From: Apostichopus japonicus
Lineage: Eukaryota; Echinodermata; Holothuroidea; Aspidochirotida; Stichopodidae
DNA length: 64,000 nt
Assembly: GCF_037975245.1 (NCBI RefSeq)
Contig: NC_092580.1
Coordinates: 17,184,001-17,248,000, forward strand
Direction: 5' to 3'
Positions 1 to 13,100 of this stretch are shown one piece after another. Numbering within the stretch: the first letter of the stretch is position 1; every line of letters starts with the position of its first letter. Both the position numbers and the translations under genes were made by a program. The notes under the pieces were generated by a model that did not search any database, was not told where the DNA came from, and saw only the letters and a list, made by a program, of their open reading frames with translations.

Positions 1-2700
1 TCTAAATTGCACACAAATATGCTAGACAGATAAAGATTGGTTACATCTGTGGTCAACTTCCAAGTCTTGCTTTATGGCCACTTTTGAGCAACTCGCTGTC
101 AATGGCAGAACCAGGGAGTAGGGGATTGCAGCAATCCCAATCTCCCGACTTTGCTCTGGTAAAACAATCCTAAAGCCCCTCTATTCCTTAAAACTTAATT
201 TGCATGGGAGGGGGATGCACTTTATTACAGGCATGACTCCCCACTGTCCCACCTCCCTCCATTTGTTGCAATATTACGTTGATACTATATGGATGCAAAC
301 ACAAGAGAAAGTGCATCTGCTGTATGATTCTGGCAAAAATACCACTTCTGATAGGCTAACTTTCAAGTTTGGCTGCCTTTGTTTCACTATATGCCACCTA
401 ATACTAGTGTTTGGTATATATACAGTGATGTAACCTACTGTCTTAGGCAATACATTTTTTAACAAAGGGGAATCTGACAGGTACATATCTTACCCAAGTT
501 GTGTATCAGTTTGGAAATGAAACTAAACACTGCACTGCCAGAAGAGTGCAAGGTGCATCAAGAGTTACCATACATCAGTCAAGGTTTCTACTTCATGGCC
601 ATATAGGAATTGGGCCTAGCTTAGGCCTATTTGGAAACAACAATGTCTGGGCTAAGTTTGCCTAGGCCTCATTTTAGGTCTGGTTAGGCTACTGTACGTT
701 CTTCAGCCTAAGGATGACTGACCATCATATGTTAGGTAGCCTTCGGAGCAACATAGATGATTTTCACAATTAAAGGCGGATTTTGGTTGGGAAGGAGGTC
801 TAAACATTGCAAACCTTTGTTTCGCGTAACACATACCCATACAGTATACCTATATGCCTACGTTCATAATCCCTTTGACGGAAATGTCACATTCGGTCGG
901 GTTCCACAGCAGAGCTCAGGCCTCCTTTGGTCGCACTGGTTTACAAAGTTACAACCATTTCACAAAAGCCTGGTGCATATTAACACCTATTGCAGATTTT
1001 GTTTACCACGCAATACATATCACATGTCACCTGCTATGACTTACTGTCGGAACTGATGTATTTTGTTATGGTTAACAGTACATTGTATAATGAGATCTAG
1101 GGCTACGCTTGATGACGTAACAAAGCGAAAAAACAGACCCCATGACCAATTTCTAAGGGACCAAATACGGAGATTGCTTCAAGGCTCCACTGTCACCGCT
1201 AAGAACACTACGCAGTAACTATTTGCCCCTGAACCCAGGAGGTGCTGATCAAGAGTAAAATATGTGTTTGGTGATGAAACTGATGAGGTTTAAATTTGTT
1301 AATGCTTTCATGTTTGACGGGGTACAGCTGGATCATCCTGGATGAATGAGATGGTATCTAGAAAACTTTTTTGACATTAGACCTTTCGAAACAAAATTCA
1401 TAAAATTAAACTTTTGACTTTTGTAACTCTACAAACATAGAAACGTGAGGAGACAGAGGCATGCAGTACAATTCCCACCCACCCATTCTAAAACAGTGCA
1501 ATGTATAGAGAACCAAAGACTTGACCTCACTGACAAGTAGGATCCTTTTTTTTCAATTTTCAAGAAGTTCAACATAGCTTGAGTTATAACTAGTATGTTG
1601 CTGCTGGTTACATATCATGTCTTTCTTTTTTTACTTTGAAAGTACGATTATGAGAAATAACATAAGTCATTCATTAAGATAGCCAATATATCTATTTCTG
1701 TCATTCACAGCACAACGACCATCTGTGGCACTTCCTCCGGAGGATTAGTCACCAGAATACCATAGATGTATGAAACATACACTTCTCTCTTTTAAATACA
1801 GAACAACTAAAACTTGGAGAAAAGAGAAACTTGAGCAATGCCAATCTTGGCAACCTGCAACTGTCTCAACATCTTCATCAATGAAGAACATTTTGACATG
1901 GTCTCAAAGAGATCACATAGAGAATTATATGTGGAATTACCATGGCAATACTTCCACCATGGTACTATCGCAAATGTTTCAATTAGATTAAAGTGCCAAC
2001 TACAGTACATGAAGGCTCAAAGTCTTGTAATTTGTAATCTATTAAATATGATCAGCTAAAACATCAGTTATTCTTGTGTTCAAGCTTTAAAAATTATCAA
2101 TAAATACAATCAAAGTTGATTCGAAATGCCATAAACTAAAGGGAACCTCATGGTACTGAAGCACTGTTATAGAATTAAGAGTAGATCAAGTACAAAAAAC
2201 TTTCACAATCATTCTGCCTTTAAAGTAAACTTGACCATTTTGCCTTGCATTGAAGTAGTTGCATCATTTTTTAAGTCAGTTACACATTTGCTTGTCCTTA
2301 ACGATTCTGATAACAGAGATTTTATTGAAGTGAAATCTGAATAAACAAACATCACACAAACAAGATATTTCTTGGTAAAATTTAAAACTGCAATCATGAA
2401 CCAAATGTATGAAGGGGCAGCGGTTAGCATCTAACAATTATAAGCATACATCCATGGAGTTAAGATGTTTGTTTCGCATTCCTTGTTGTTGAACTGTATC
2501 CAATCCATAAGTTAAAACAGCCATGCCACAAGTAAAAAATATTCCATTCCTTCAATATTTCAATTCTTACCTTGTACAAATTGTGTTTGTACAAAGACTG
2601 TTCTATGATAGAAGAGCCTAAAATTCATTCCAACCTTTTCCAGTGCAGTTGTTTACTTGGTTCACCTTCATACAGATATGGACACAAAACAGGGGAAAAT
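1..2700. other. Non-coding flank with no gene recognised
   Basis: I see no coding exon here. The open frames are short and have neither recognisable protein similarity nor splice context. A cluster of TAGGCC-type words lies at about 610-715, like the clusters near the starts of the genes further right. A CRE-like TGACGTAA lies near 1113-1120. These could mark the upstream region of a gene outside the window, but nothing proves it. Confidence 0.4.
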
Positions 2701-2724
2701 CACCCTACGGATAATATAGCTGAG

Positions 2725-2730
2725 TTTATT
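2725..2730 (-). terminator. Candidate polyadenylation signal for SLC25A3
   Basis: TTTATT on the plus strand reads AATAAA on the minus strand, about 155 bases past the SLC25A3 stop codon. It is the nearest canonical signal I found downstream. Cleavage would be expected a little below 2720. The position is plausible, but no transcript end can be seen in DNA. Confidence 0.4.
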
Positions 2731-2883
2731 AGCAAAAATATCGTTTAATAGGACTAGTTAATTCACAAATTTGTCACAAGCCATTTCATCATGTTTTCTG
2801 ATAACCAATATTATGACATCAATGCATATTCATGTATTTTCATTCTGATGCGAAAGAGTTTTGATTCAAGTGGTTGGATAGAG

Positions 2884-5800
2884 TTAGTTTTCCTTGGCTT
2901 CCAGTTTGCGCTTCAAGCTCTCTGGCATCTCTGGTGGAGGAGGGCGTGGCATGCGGAAGTAGACCTTGACTGAATCGTAGATGAACCACTGCAGGGCAGT
3001 CAGCGTACCGATCATGATGATACGGGCGAATAGACCTTTCCATAGACCTAAAAAAGGATGAATGGGCGACAAAATGATGAATACTCCAAAATACTACTAC
3101 CAAAGAGGTTTGTAAACATACCTGACTGGCAATGATAGACCACATCAAGATGGGAGGATAAGTAAACATGTAGTAAGTGTTATGCAAAACTTTGGGTTCT
3201 TGTTAATTGTTACACTAGGGAAAAACTAATGATGACACTTTGTGCAATAGCTTTGTATGACGTCAACGTCAATTCTCTTTTGAAGTACTATGGCTCCTGT
3301 TTACGAAAAGCTGCTATAAATCTTTGCCCTTGTATGGCAACTTGTCCATGTTGCTTAACAATTTGTAATGTGACACATGATCAATTGTTGCCCATACACA
3401 ACATAAGTAGATGTGACTTTTTACTGCTTGTTTATTAAAAACAATAACATGTCATTTAATTGTTGTCCTTTCTTAAATTATCATAGAACGAGATTACCTT
3501 CATATCATCAGATACATTCATCAAATAATAAGTCACTGCAGACAACTATTTATATTAATTGATGAAGTCAGAACCTTTTGGTGCTTTGGTCTTGTGTACA
3601 TACAAGCACAAAGAAACATGTTCAAGTAATACATGCAATGCCAAATTAGCAAACATCCAAACATCTTGAGAAGCTTTCATCAAATTTCCATAACCTCTGT
3701 GATGATATGCAAAACCAAAATTCAATAACAATCTCAAGCCTTAGCTTGTTACTACAGTTTTAGAAATAGCATGATTTCCACTGATAGGAAACGGAGGTCT
3801 GGGTTATACAAAATTTGAAAATGAAATAAGAAAACACTGATAACTCTTTCATTACAGTTCACTCAGTGGAAACATCTCTGTTAAACTATACACCTATTTG
3901 TAGTATTTATACACCATCATCAGTACAAAGTACAAATGAAAAAATTGTCCCCACAAAGGTCTACGATCAAAGGATGGATCAGCTGTAGCAGCTACCAATG
4001 AACTATTAAGACCACTCTGGAGGTATATTTCTGTTACACACCAATGACTCAAGCACTTCCAATGGCACACAACACAAAGTGTTGCTGGGTAAAGCTCAAC
4101 AATGTGACCCAAGAACACTTGCAAACCTACTGCATCTCTTTGAAGGGAGGTCCTACTCTGTTGAAAGGAACAGAGTGTGATACTGCCAACAAAGAACAGC
4201 ATGATTACATATGCCTTGAATACACATTAGATGACAGAATACCCCAGAAGCGGATCTAAGGTAGTGTGTTTGAACCAAAGAAAACACTAGCAAATACATA
4301 CACTTATCAACAATATAAACTGCAACAAAGCACTTCCACCTTAAATGGAACACAAATTTTCTGCAACATTTATCAACTAAAACCCATCTGCAAAGGGTTA
4401 AATACTCACCAGCCATACCAAGCTTCTTAGCTGCTGCTATGGCAGTGCTACCCTTGTCTTGGTTCAGTTTGGACACAACAGTGTCAGCAGGGTGAGAGAC
4501 AACAGCACAGAATACACCAGCTGAAAAAGACAATGAGATAGCAATTGCCATAAATATAACTTACATCCTTTGTTACTAAATGGCAGGTAGAATCCATGGA
4601 CAAGGAACAACGACAAAAACCAAATTCAAAATGCTTAAAATCTTTACAAAACGGCCGAATGGCTATGTGCCTAGCTCTTTTACATATTTACAGGCCATGG
4701 AGATGACACCACCCTTTCCCCAAGGTGTGCACTTACCGATGTAGCCAGCTACGAAGGTTACAATCAGTTGCTCTGGTTTGGTGCATTCGCTACGTGGTTT
4801 GGGCACAACATGCTTGTACAGAGCTTCTACTGTCCTTTCGAAGCAGGCAAACTTCATCATGGTGTAAGGGATCTGCCTCAACCACAGTGGTGGAAGACCC
4901 TTGTAAAATCTACAAGAACAAAAATAATCATAATTTTAGGAATCAAACAAACCTTTACCAAAGTAACATTCTTAATCACATTAAGTTACACTTTTTTGCA
5001 CTAATGTACAATGCAACTGTACGTTAAACTTTGACTTTATGTGGTCGGTACACACCAGCAGCGACTGCTTGTGATTGTAAGTAGATGGATGATCGGGTGT
5101 TTTTTTTGCAGTTGAAAGAGGTTTTGGATTAACTGTATTATATACTACCCAACTAGCAACCTACAAGGTAAAGATTCCCTAGTAAGGGTACTCTGAAACA
5201 ACAAAACAATACGATTAACCAGTGAACTAACAAGAGGAAGAGAAACATGAAAGTAGAGCATTCATGATGTAAACACCTAACTGGTCAAAGATGGACACAA
5301 GAAATCTGACCATGGAGGATATAACTGTTGGAGATTGCATTTCACCACATGCTGTACACACTAGATAATTACCTGTTTTCAAGTTTCAATGATATGTACA
5401 CTTTACGAAAACAAGATTTCGTTATTTTTGCATCCAATTTGAAGGCAAAACTGATGACATCAACAGTGGAATTTCATAAGCTTAAAGTAAATGACTTAAC
5501 AGCTGTAAAAACAATTCACCAATGTTTACTTCATCTCTTCCAAATAGTTTCATTCAACTGGTGAAATTGAACATGGTCTACTTGCTTTGGTATTGGCTCA
5601 ATGCAAGACAAACCAAGGTTTGAAGTTGCCAAGTTTAAGATTTAATTCTTATTCACAAACCATACAACTTTTCCAACATGTATCAAAAACAGGCAGAATG
5701 CTGCAGAAGTGTGAAAGACACAATACTTAAACACCCTGTCTAGACATATATTGTGAATGTATAATAACCAAATTTCAATTACAAATTAGCAATCTCAGTG

Positions 5801-8607
5801 ACAAAATAATTGTCTGCAAACGATGACTGAATCGAGCAAAAGCTCAGCCAATGGGTGTCCTTCTTCCTCTGTTTCAGCCGGGTAAGTTAAATTCACTTTA
5901 CAGCACACTGTGACACAAAATAATTACACTTACCCTGAAGCGCCTTCATGTTTCCAGATTTTAGGGAACGCTTCCCGTAATGTATTAGCAAAACCAGGCT
6001 GGGTCTGGATTCTGACCTTGCATGCTTCCATTGGTGCAAGAGCTATATCAGCAAAGAATTCTGCACTAGCACTGGCTGCCAGATAGAGTGAGGTTCGGTA
6101 TAGGTAGGACTTTTCCTGAAAAAATAATATATTCTTACTTGAGAATGGCACAGCAAGAAAGGTAGTCATTGCATCAACTTGAATCATGCCATCTGCTACA
6201 AAACATTCCAGCAAATAAGGGGACAGTCGGGCAGTTTTTAGAAGTAACATTGGGAACAATTTGCAAAGTTGCTATCGGGCAATGGATCAAGTGAAGGAAT
6301 GTAAAATGGTACACGTTGTATGAGAATTTCAGCTCATAAATTTAGCAAAATCATAATCTATTTGATTTAGCATCCAGAATTAGTGGCATATTTAGCCATT
6401 GGACAGCCTGTGTAATGTGTTTGAGTTATCAAAAACAGTTGATTACCTTTAGCAAAATAAATATAGTACTGAATCTTGCATTAACATCAGCACAAAGGTT
6501 TATGTTTAGAACTTTTGTTAATGACAGCAATAGAGGCATATGGAAAATCTGTACAGTAAACTGACAAAGTAGAACACCTACAACTTTTTCCAACATTTTT
6601 CAGTGAAGATAGTTGAACAGACCCTTGAGGTCTATTTCCAAAGACAGTTTGTGAGAAATTTCTGTCCATGAAATTTTTACAAGTCATATGGTGTACTTAA
6701 CACATACCTCTCCTATGAGATTGCCATAGAGAACTTTGAAAATTTCATAAAAGCCGAATTTGCAGAGGCCCTGCATGGAGTAGCCAATGGCAGTTGGTGC
6801 CCATCCTTTGCCTAAAGCTCGGAATCCTTCTTCCTTCACTGTCAAATTAAAGCCAGTGAAGATCCCTTTGTATTTAGCTGGGTCGACCTGAAACAAAAAT
6901 GCAACCAATATCCAAAATTAACCAGGTACATGTATCAATATGCCTTCTATTTGATATATAAAATATCATTTTCATATGCAATAAATATTACATTTTTGGA
7001 CTAAAGATATTCCAGTGGAAAATCCTAATTCTAAAGAAAAACTAAACTTGCCTCATTTCTGTATTTCATAAAATGCAACCAATATTCAAAATTAACCAGG
7101 TAGCTATATCAATACATGCTTCCAGTTTATATACACAATATATCTATTATATACAATAAATATTACATTATTGGACTGACGATATTCCAGTGGAAAATCC
7201 TAATTCTAAAAGAAAACTAAACTTGCCTCATTTCGGTAACATTCAACATTGTTCAAAGAAAATTCACATCAATAACACAACAGTAGTTTTATATGATTCA
7301 TCTTAATACATACAACAAATCACACTGTGCATCAGAAGGGTGAGAGAAGAACACATATATACACTGTCTACACCCAGTTTATTATCAGTTTTGTACCTGT
7401 ATTCTGCATTTCACTAAATCAAGGGGTACAATGGCTGTATGTGTAATGCCACAACTGAGGATTCCACCAAATCCACAGAGAGCATAATATTTTGTAGAGC
7501 CAAATTCACAGCTGACTTCTGAAAAGTAAAGGGGACAAAACAAAGTTAGCGTGATGGACTCTGGAAATATCTATATCTACTATACCTTACACTGAAATAA
7601 AACAACATCAAAGAATTTCTTCTTGAAAGTAACCTTTGTGTCTGGCAATCAATTGCACCAATTCTATTAAAAAAACCTGGTCAAATTAAGACCAAAACTT
7701 TAACTTTTTATTTAGCTGAGTAAATCATTAATGAATTAGAAATTATCATATTCAACTTTGAAAACTTTGTCACTTAGAATCAGCCAAATGAAGTGTGTAC
7801 ACAGATGATCACATTATTATTCGCCTGTTAATGCATGGTAAATAATGTCACCAATCATTTACAATAAACTGATAATTGCATCAAAGGTCACTTTCAAACT
7901 ACAAACAAGCTACTGCTTTTGAAATCCTTTCAAGTTTCATCCATGCAGACTTATATTATAAAAAGGAACTGTATAATCCCCAGCTCCAAAAGATTGGTAA
8001 GGCACTGTTTTTTGCCCTTGTTTTGTACAGAGTTCTCCCGCAACATTGGGAGCCATTGTTGAGCTATGTTAGACCACATTAAGAAGTTAGTTTTGTACAG
8101 CTAACTTAAGGGAATTTGACTAACACAAACAGTAACATGTTTGTTAGGCCCGATGTTAGTTTTTTCCTTGTACTTTTTGATTTCTTCACACTATAAAAAT
8201 TAAGATATACTTTTAGATGAAAATGTAACAAACCTTGCGCGGCTACATGTCGACTAAACATGCATAGTTTATGTTCGCTACGCCTAGCAAACTCGCATAG
8301 TTTAACATGTTAGGACTGAGCTTAGGCTTTGTCAAGTTATGCGACTTACCCTATCCTTTTCTAACTTAGGCCTACCCTTTAGATTCTTATTCTGCTTAAC
8401 TTTTTATGATTGAGTAAATGTCAAAACCAACTTGCCTTCTGGTGTGGCTGCTGCTACAATTTGTCTAGCTTCTGTCAATTGGGGAGGCGCCGACTCTGTG
8501 AGTGTGACTTCAGGTATTGTTGGTTGGGCCGTTTCACATCTTGCTTGTGAAAACATGGGACTTGCGAACAAGTTTTTTCTCGACACGTCAACTAGAGACT
8601 GAAACAT
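2884..8607 (-). CDS. SLC25A3: Mitochondrial phosphate carrier (SLC25A3 / PiC)
   Basis: This inner-membrane carrier imports inorganic phosphate for ATP synthesis; the vertebrate protein also carries copper. Coding exons on the minus strand are 8607-8436, 7518-7397, 6887-6708, 6115-5934, 4909-4737, 4520-4410 and 3047-2884. They join in frame to 367 codons, close to the human length of about 362. Conserved blocks include [17 protein letters not shown] (about residues 60-76), the carrier motifs PLDLVK (89-94) and PMEACK (186-191), SHPADTVV (285-292), and a proline-rich tail [15 protein letters not shown]. The first exon gives a basic, Ser/Thr-rich presequence of about 55 residues. I chose [11 protein letters not shown] as the start because a likely 3' splice site (TTTTCCAG) lies 11 bases upstream, which puts the earlier in-frame ATG in an intron. 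Intron 1 uses a GC donor; the rest are GT-AG. Only one copy of the VDPAKYKG exon is seen, whereas vertebrates have two alternatives. Confidence 0.96.
6897..7241. repeat. Two-copy tandem duplication in SLC25A3 intron 2
   Basis: Two copies of about 174 bp (6897-7070 and 7071-7241) share blocks such as TTCCAGTGGAAAATCCTAAT and CTAAACTTGCCTCATTTC. They differ by scattered substitutions and small indels, so the duplication is not brand new. The array begins about 10 bases upstream of the 3' splice site of the VDPAKYKG exon, but contains no exon-like sequence. Confidence 0.85.
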
Positions 8608-8960
8608 CTTGGCACCTGGAAAACAAAACATTAAGATAAGTCAAACTTTAATAATCAACTAAGATGTAAACTATGTAAAACTAACAAACATTGTAGATAA
8701 AAATTCGGGCAAATTAGAATACCTTGTTTTGTTCACGGATTCACAATGACTGCGTGCAGTATGAATGATGGTTTCATGTGTGTGCGTTCGATATCCGTTA
8801 GTACTAGTGTTACCGGTACATGCTATACATAGAGTATGGTAGGTAAGCCGTCCTACATGCTTTTCTTACATGTACACATGATGATTCCAATGGTTACGTC
8901 ATGGAAAGATCTGCTATCCTATTGGCGGAAAACCGCCCTACACCGGTTATTTGCATAATT
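8608..8960 (-). promoter_or_regulatory. Putative 5' UTR intron and promoter of SLC25A3
   Basis: Reading the minus strand, a good 3' splice site (TGTTTTGTTTTCCAG) ends just before the start-codon exon, and a possible donor (AACAAG|gtattc) lies at about 8722. This suggests a short non-coding first exon above 8722. Further upstream are an inverted CCAAT box with GC-rich flank (about 8921-8928), a CRE-like TTACGTCA (8894-8901) and a POU octamer ATTTGCAT (8949-8956). These motif matches are seen directly; their use as a promoter is inference. Confidence 0.35.
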
Positions 8961-9690
8961 TCGGGATATGACATCAAGCAAGTATGGTGCAGCCTCGTCT
9001 ACAAATTTGAGCAACTTCCCTGAACTGGACGAGTATCTTTGAAATATCTGACTTACCAAATTCTGGCAATGGTTTTACGCAATGACCATCACTCGAAAGT
9101 TCTTTAATTATAAAAATTTCGATAAATGAGAATGTTTGCACAATCTGTCTAACAATGAATCGAACGAAGTAACTCTTTGGTGGAAAACTTGAACCACCAC
9201 CAAAAGAGTATATTTTTAATAGGGCGGGGAGGCAGGATCTGTTTATTCTGTTCTCATGGTATAGCGAGTCTGCTTTACCTGTATCATACCGTTCGAAACC
9301 AAATGTTAGAATTAAGTGCTCCAAAAAATTTATTTTGTAACACCTGACCATCTTGCTAATAGAACAGTGAAGCCCGAAGCTTATTCGTTTTAGTGTGTGA
9401 TTTGGTGTTCTTAGTGTATGTCAACAGAGGATATATGGGAGCCCCACCGATTGCCCCTGATTTTATCCACAGGTGCTCATGCAGGTAGACATACCTTCGA
9501 CCCGATACTAGCTACATGATAAAAACAACATTTCTCTATTTTTAATTAGATGAGGGTGGGTGGGACAGTGGATGCTATAGCAAATACACGACTTCATTCG
9601 TTAGAAAAAAAGATTGACACAGTGATATGCAGAAGTTCTATAATTGATTACATGGTGAATTTAGATATTTTTCAGGTTTTTTTTGCTAAG

Positions 9691-9956
9691 GTTAAGGGAG
9701 CACTCGAGAAGGTCCAGAGGAGGACTCCTAAGATGATTAGTTCCTAAAAGGGTACGTGTTCCTTATTATAAGCGCCGGGTTACAGCTGCTGAATCTCACC
9801 ACACTGGATCTTAGGACTAATATTCGGCATAACTTTTTTTCTAATTGGGTTGTGAATGGGTGGAACGGTTTGCCTGAGAAAGTTGTACTTGCAAGTACTG
9901 TGAACGGGTTAAAGAATGCTTTGGACAACTACTTTAAGCATTGTAATCGGGTCTGA
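9691..9956 (+). mobile_element. Decayed CR1/L2-like LINE, C-terminal end of the reverse transcriptase ORF
   Basis: The 9691-9738 stretch encodes VKGALEKVQRRTPKMI. In another frame, 9783-9956 encodes LLNLTTLDLR followed by a block with FFSNWVVNGWNGLPEKVV and ending KNALDNYFKHC. This order matches the conserved tail of CR1/L2-type retrotransposon ORF2. About 50 residues normally found between LDLR and the FFSN block are missing, and the two parts are in different frames, so the copy is dead. No RT catalytic core is present: this is a 5'-truncated 3' fragment. It lies between the divergent SLC25A3 and PDHB genes. Confidence 0.75.
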
Positions 9957-10043
9957 TTTTTGTGTCTTCAGTATTTTACCTCTCCTATACACCTTGATGG
10001 GGACTTGAGTGTCCTTCCTGATCCCCTTTTCTAAACTAAACTT

Positions 10044-10116
10044 ATTGGTTTATGTGACGGCTTTCCAGAAGTGCACCCTCTATTTGATGTACGGCCTCAA
10101 AGTATAAACAGACAAA
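10044..10116 (+). promoter_or_regulatory. Putative PDHB core promoter / 5' UTR
   Basis: An inverted CCAAT box (ATTGG, 10044-10048) lies about 70 bases before the PDHB start codon. No TATA box is clear. CTTTCCAG at about 10061-10068 could be a 3' splice site, so a further upstream non-coding exon cannot be excluded. Confidence 0.25.
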
Positions 10117-13100
10117 ATGGCAACATTTGTAATGAGACCAGTCTCAAGGGTAGGTGATCATCTTCAAATTGTACTGACTTTTAATTAAAAAATAAATTAC
10201 ATGCTTATTAACGAAACCGTTGTTTTTTCTTTCAGATCGCCAGAAGGATTCATTCCTCTAAGGCAATCCAAAGAGACCTAAACACGTCTTCAGCATGTTC
10301 TGCACAGGTACGTAGTTGTACTCTAACTAGCCTAGTACTAGTTGTAGTCCTAGGTCTGATTGGCCTAACTTCCACTTAACTATTACTAAGCTAGGCCCAA
10401 AGCGCCTTGTAGGCTAGCATAGAGTAGTACTAGCAGGCTAGTCTAACTTAGGCCTATCAAGCGGGCATTCATAGCCAAAAAGGAGTTTCTTTTTTGCGCC
10501 TATAGAGTTTACGGAACTTTCAATCAAGCTATGTTGACAGGGAAAAGTTGGACTTTCAATGCGTGAAATCCGAAGTCTGCTACCACTACCAGTACCAGAT
10601 AGAGAAGCAGCTTCAGAGGAAATATGAAGAGGCTAGTGGTTTTAGAAGTTTTGAAGGAAATTGGATGCTTAGAGCTACATGGTATTTAATTGACTGTTTC
10701 TCATTTGGCAGAATCTGATCAAGCCATCTAAGATAAGCACACAGGTAGGAAGTAAAAGGAGATAGCCCTTAAAGAGGTTAGGCCTACCTTTAATCGGTAG
10801 AAGTCTTGTTGGAGAAAGGCATAGTATCAATTATATAAAGAATTTGAGTTGTGTCGATACAGCAACCCGAAATGTTGCTGGCTGTAATCAAAGCATTATA
10901 TACGGGATATATTTATGTTGCAATCTTTTATATTCTGGCTATAGGCCTAGGTAGGGATATGATGAGCATAATGAAGATTGATATAGTCAGATAGTTTAAA
11001 CATCTACTGTAAGTAAATTTTGTTACATTACAGATGACTGTTCGAGAATCACTCAACTCTGCCATGGAGGAAGAAATAAAACGTGACCCAAAAGTCTTTC
11101 TCCTTGGTGAAGAGGTTGCCCAATATGATGGTGCATATAAAGTTACTAAAGGCCTGTATCAAACTTTTGGAGATAAGAGGATTATTGATACACCAATCAC
11201 TGAGATGGGATTTGCAGGAATTGCAGTCGGTGCTGCCATGGTAAGATAGCCATCCATACCTACACCCTCCTACCACTACTGTTCTCCATATCCACCTGTC
11301 ATCAGCCTTTGCCTTTCTTAGTGCTTTCTTGATGTTACTTAAAGAACTTTGCTTGTTACAACTCTTCTTATATCAGTAAATAGACAATTTTATGCTCTAT
11401 GGAGTAGGTTTTCTTGAAGGAATTACAAAAACTGATAAACCTATACCCAGGGGTACAAACACAGGGGGATCTTCCTCTATGGCATACAGGATATTACAAA
11501 AGTTTCATACCAATGTACATTACATAAATATATAACTCTTTTGCTTTATAGCAACAGTAAATTTAGACAGTTGTTTTTGGCTACTTGCAATATTTGATAT
11601 GATGATTTGGTACTTGGTAAAAGTAACATTGATTCTTGAAATTCACATGTCCGTTGGTACATTCCCCATGACATGTTTACTTGAACACATTGAGTCTTAT
11701 TGTAAAGTGATATTTAGCGTACATTACAATCACCTGCTTGACTTTTCTTACACCTATTAATCCCTCTTTTAAAAAGAAGTAACAAGATTCCCTTGAAGAC
11801 TTTTCCCTGGGTGTACTGTATGAGACGATGTACTGATATCTAACTAAAATTGGTTTTTCATGGATAATACATAAATAGTTTAAGCACAAAACAAAGTTGA
11901 TGGATTAAACTTAAGTTATCTGTGTTTTCATCAATCTTCTATCCTGATGCTTCTTCTTTTTTTCCCTTCTTTCTCTGTCAGGCTGGACTGAGACCAATTT
12001 GTGAATTCATGACCTTTAATTTTGCCATGCAGGCTATCGACCAGATTATTAATTCTGCTGCTAAAACACACTACATGTCAGCTGGAGATGTGAGTAGTTG
12101 TCATTTTACTTTTATATGTTAATTAGTTTCAGTTGAGGTTTAAAAACAACATCAATAATGATTCGTGCCCTATCATGTTTGATCATCAAAGCTGCATGTT
12201 GGTGGTTCAAAAAACCTTTGAGCTTAATTATTGTGAACATTTTCATTTCATTCTGAACGAACTTGAGACATTTTAAGTGAATAGAATTCAATGCTATGAT
12301 TATTACATTTTGACCAATTTTCTTGCAGGTGAATGTACCCATTGTCTTCAGAGGTCCAAATGGTGCATCTGCAGGTGTAGCTGCCCAACATTCACAGTGT
12401 TTTGCTGCTTGGTTTGGTCACTGCCCGGGTCTAAAGGTAGTTTGTCCATTCTCCTCCGCTGATGCTAAAGGTCTTCTAAAGTCAGCCATTCGAGATGATA
12501 ATCCTGGTAAGACAAAAGCTGAAGTCTTTAATGTTCCACTTTGCATTCAAGTGTTAAAGCTTATCAGTGTTACCTACAAATCCTGTTCGTACTTTCACCA
12601 GCTGGCTGATCTGAAATGACGTAACATCTGTACTTTGGTTGCATCTCGTGGTATCGTAGTATGTTTTAGCTGTGAAAGATTTTATAGATATCTTCTACGA
12701 AATACATGAAAGATGCTGTAAAAACAGAACTATTTTTACGTATCTGACACCTTTGGTAGTATCAACGTTGTTTAGGGTAAGATTTAGAAAATCAGGAAAT
12801 ATAAGCTTCTACTTTGCATTGCATGTTTGGCCAGCTTTAGCTTTGTGGGATATTCATTGCTAGGCATGTTATAATTATGTTTGCAGAACATACAGGTCAT
12901 ATTAAAAAGTTTAAATAATCCAGACGAACCATCGTTCTTTATGACTGTAAAATTTTATGGTACAGTACCAATTGCTTTCCATTATTCCTAATTCCTTGTA
13001 ACTTCCTTTACATGTTGTCGCATTAGTCAATAGATAATCTTCTTCATTTCGGTGTGCACAAGTTCATGAATATTACCATGTATTGCTTACCATGCTACGA

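Noticed and set aside
2791-2973. Plus-strand open frame opposite the last SLC25A3 exon
   Set aside because: It is the shadow of a confidently identified minus-strand exon.
10506-10718. A 70-codon open stretch in PDHB intron 2, with residues such as [13 protein letters not shown], considered as an alternative exon
   Set aside because: No start codon or convincing donor/acceptor pair, no similarity I recognise, and inclusion would disrupt a conserved protein. A frame of this length can occur by chance.
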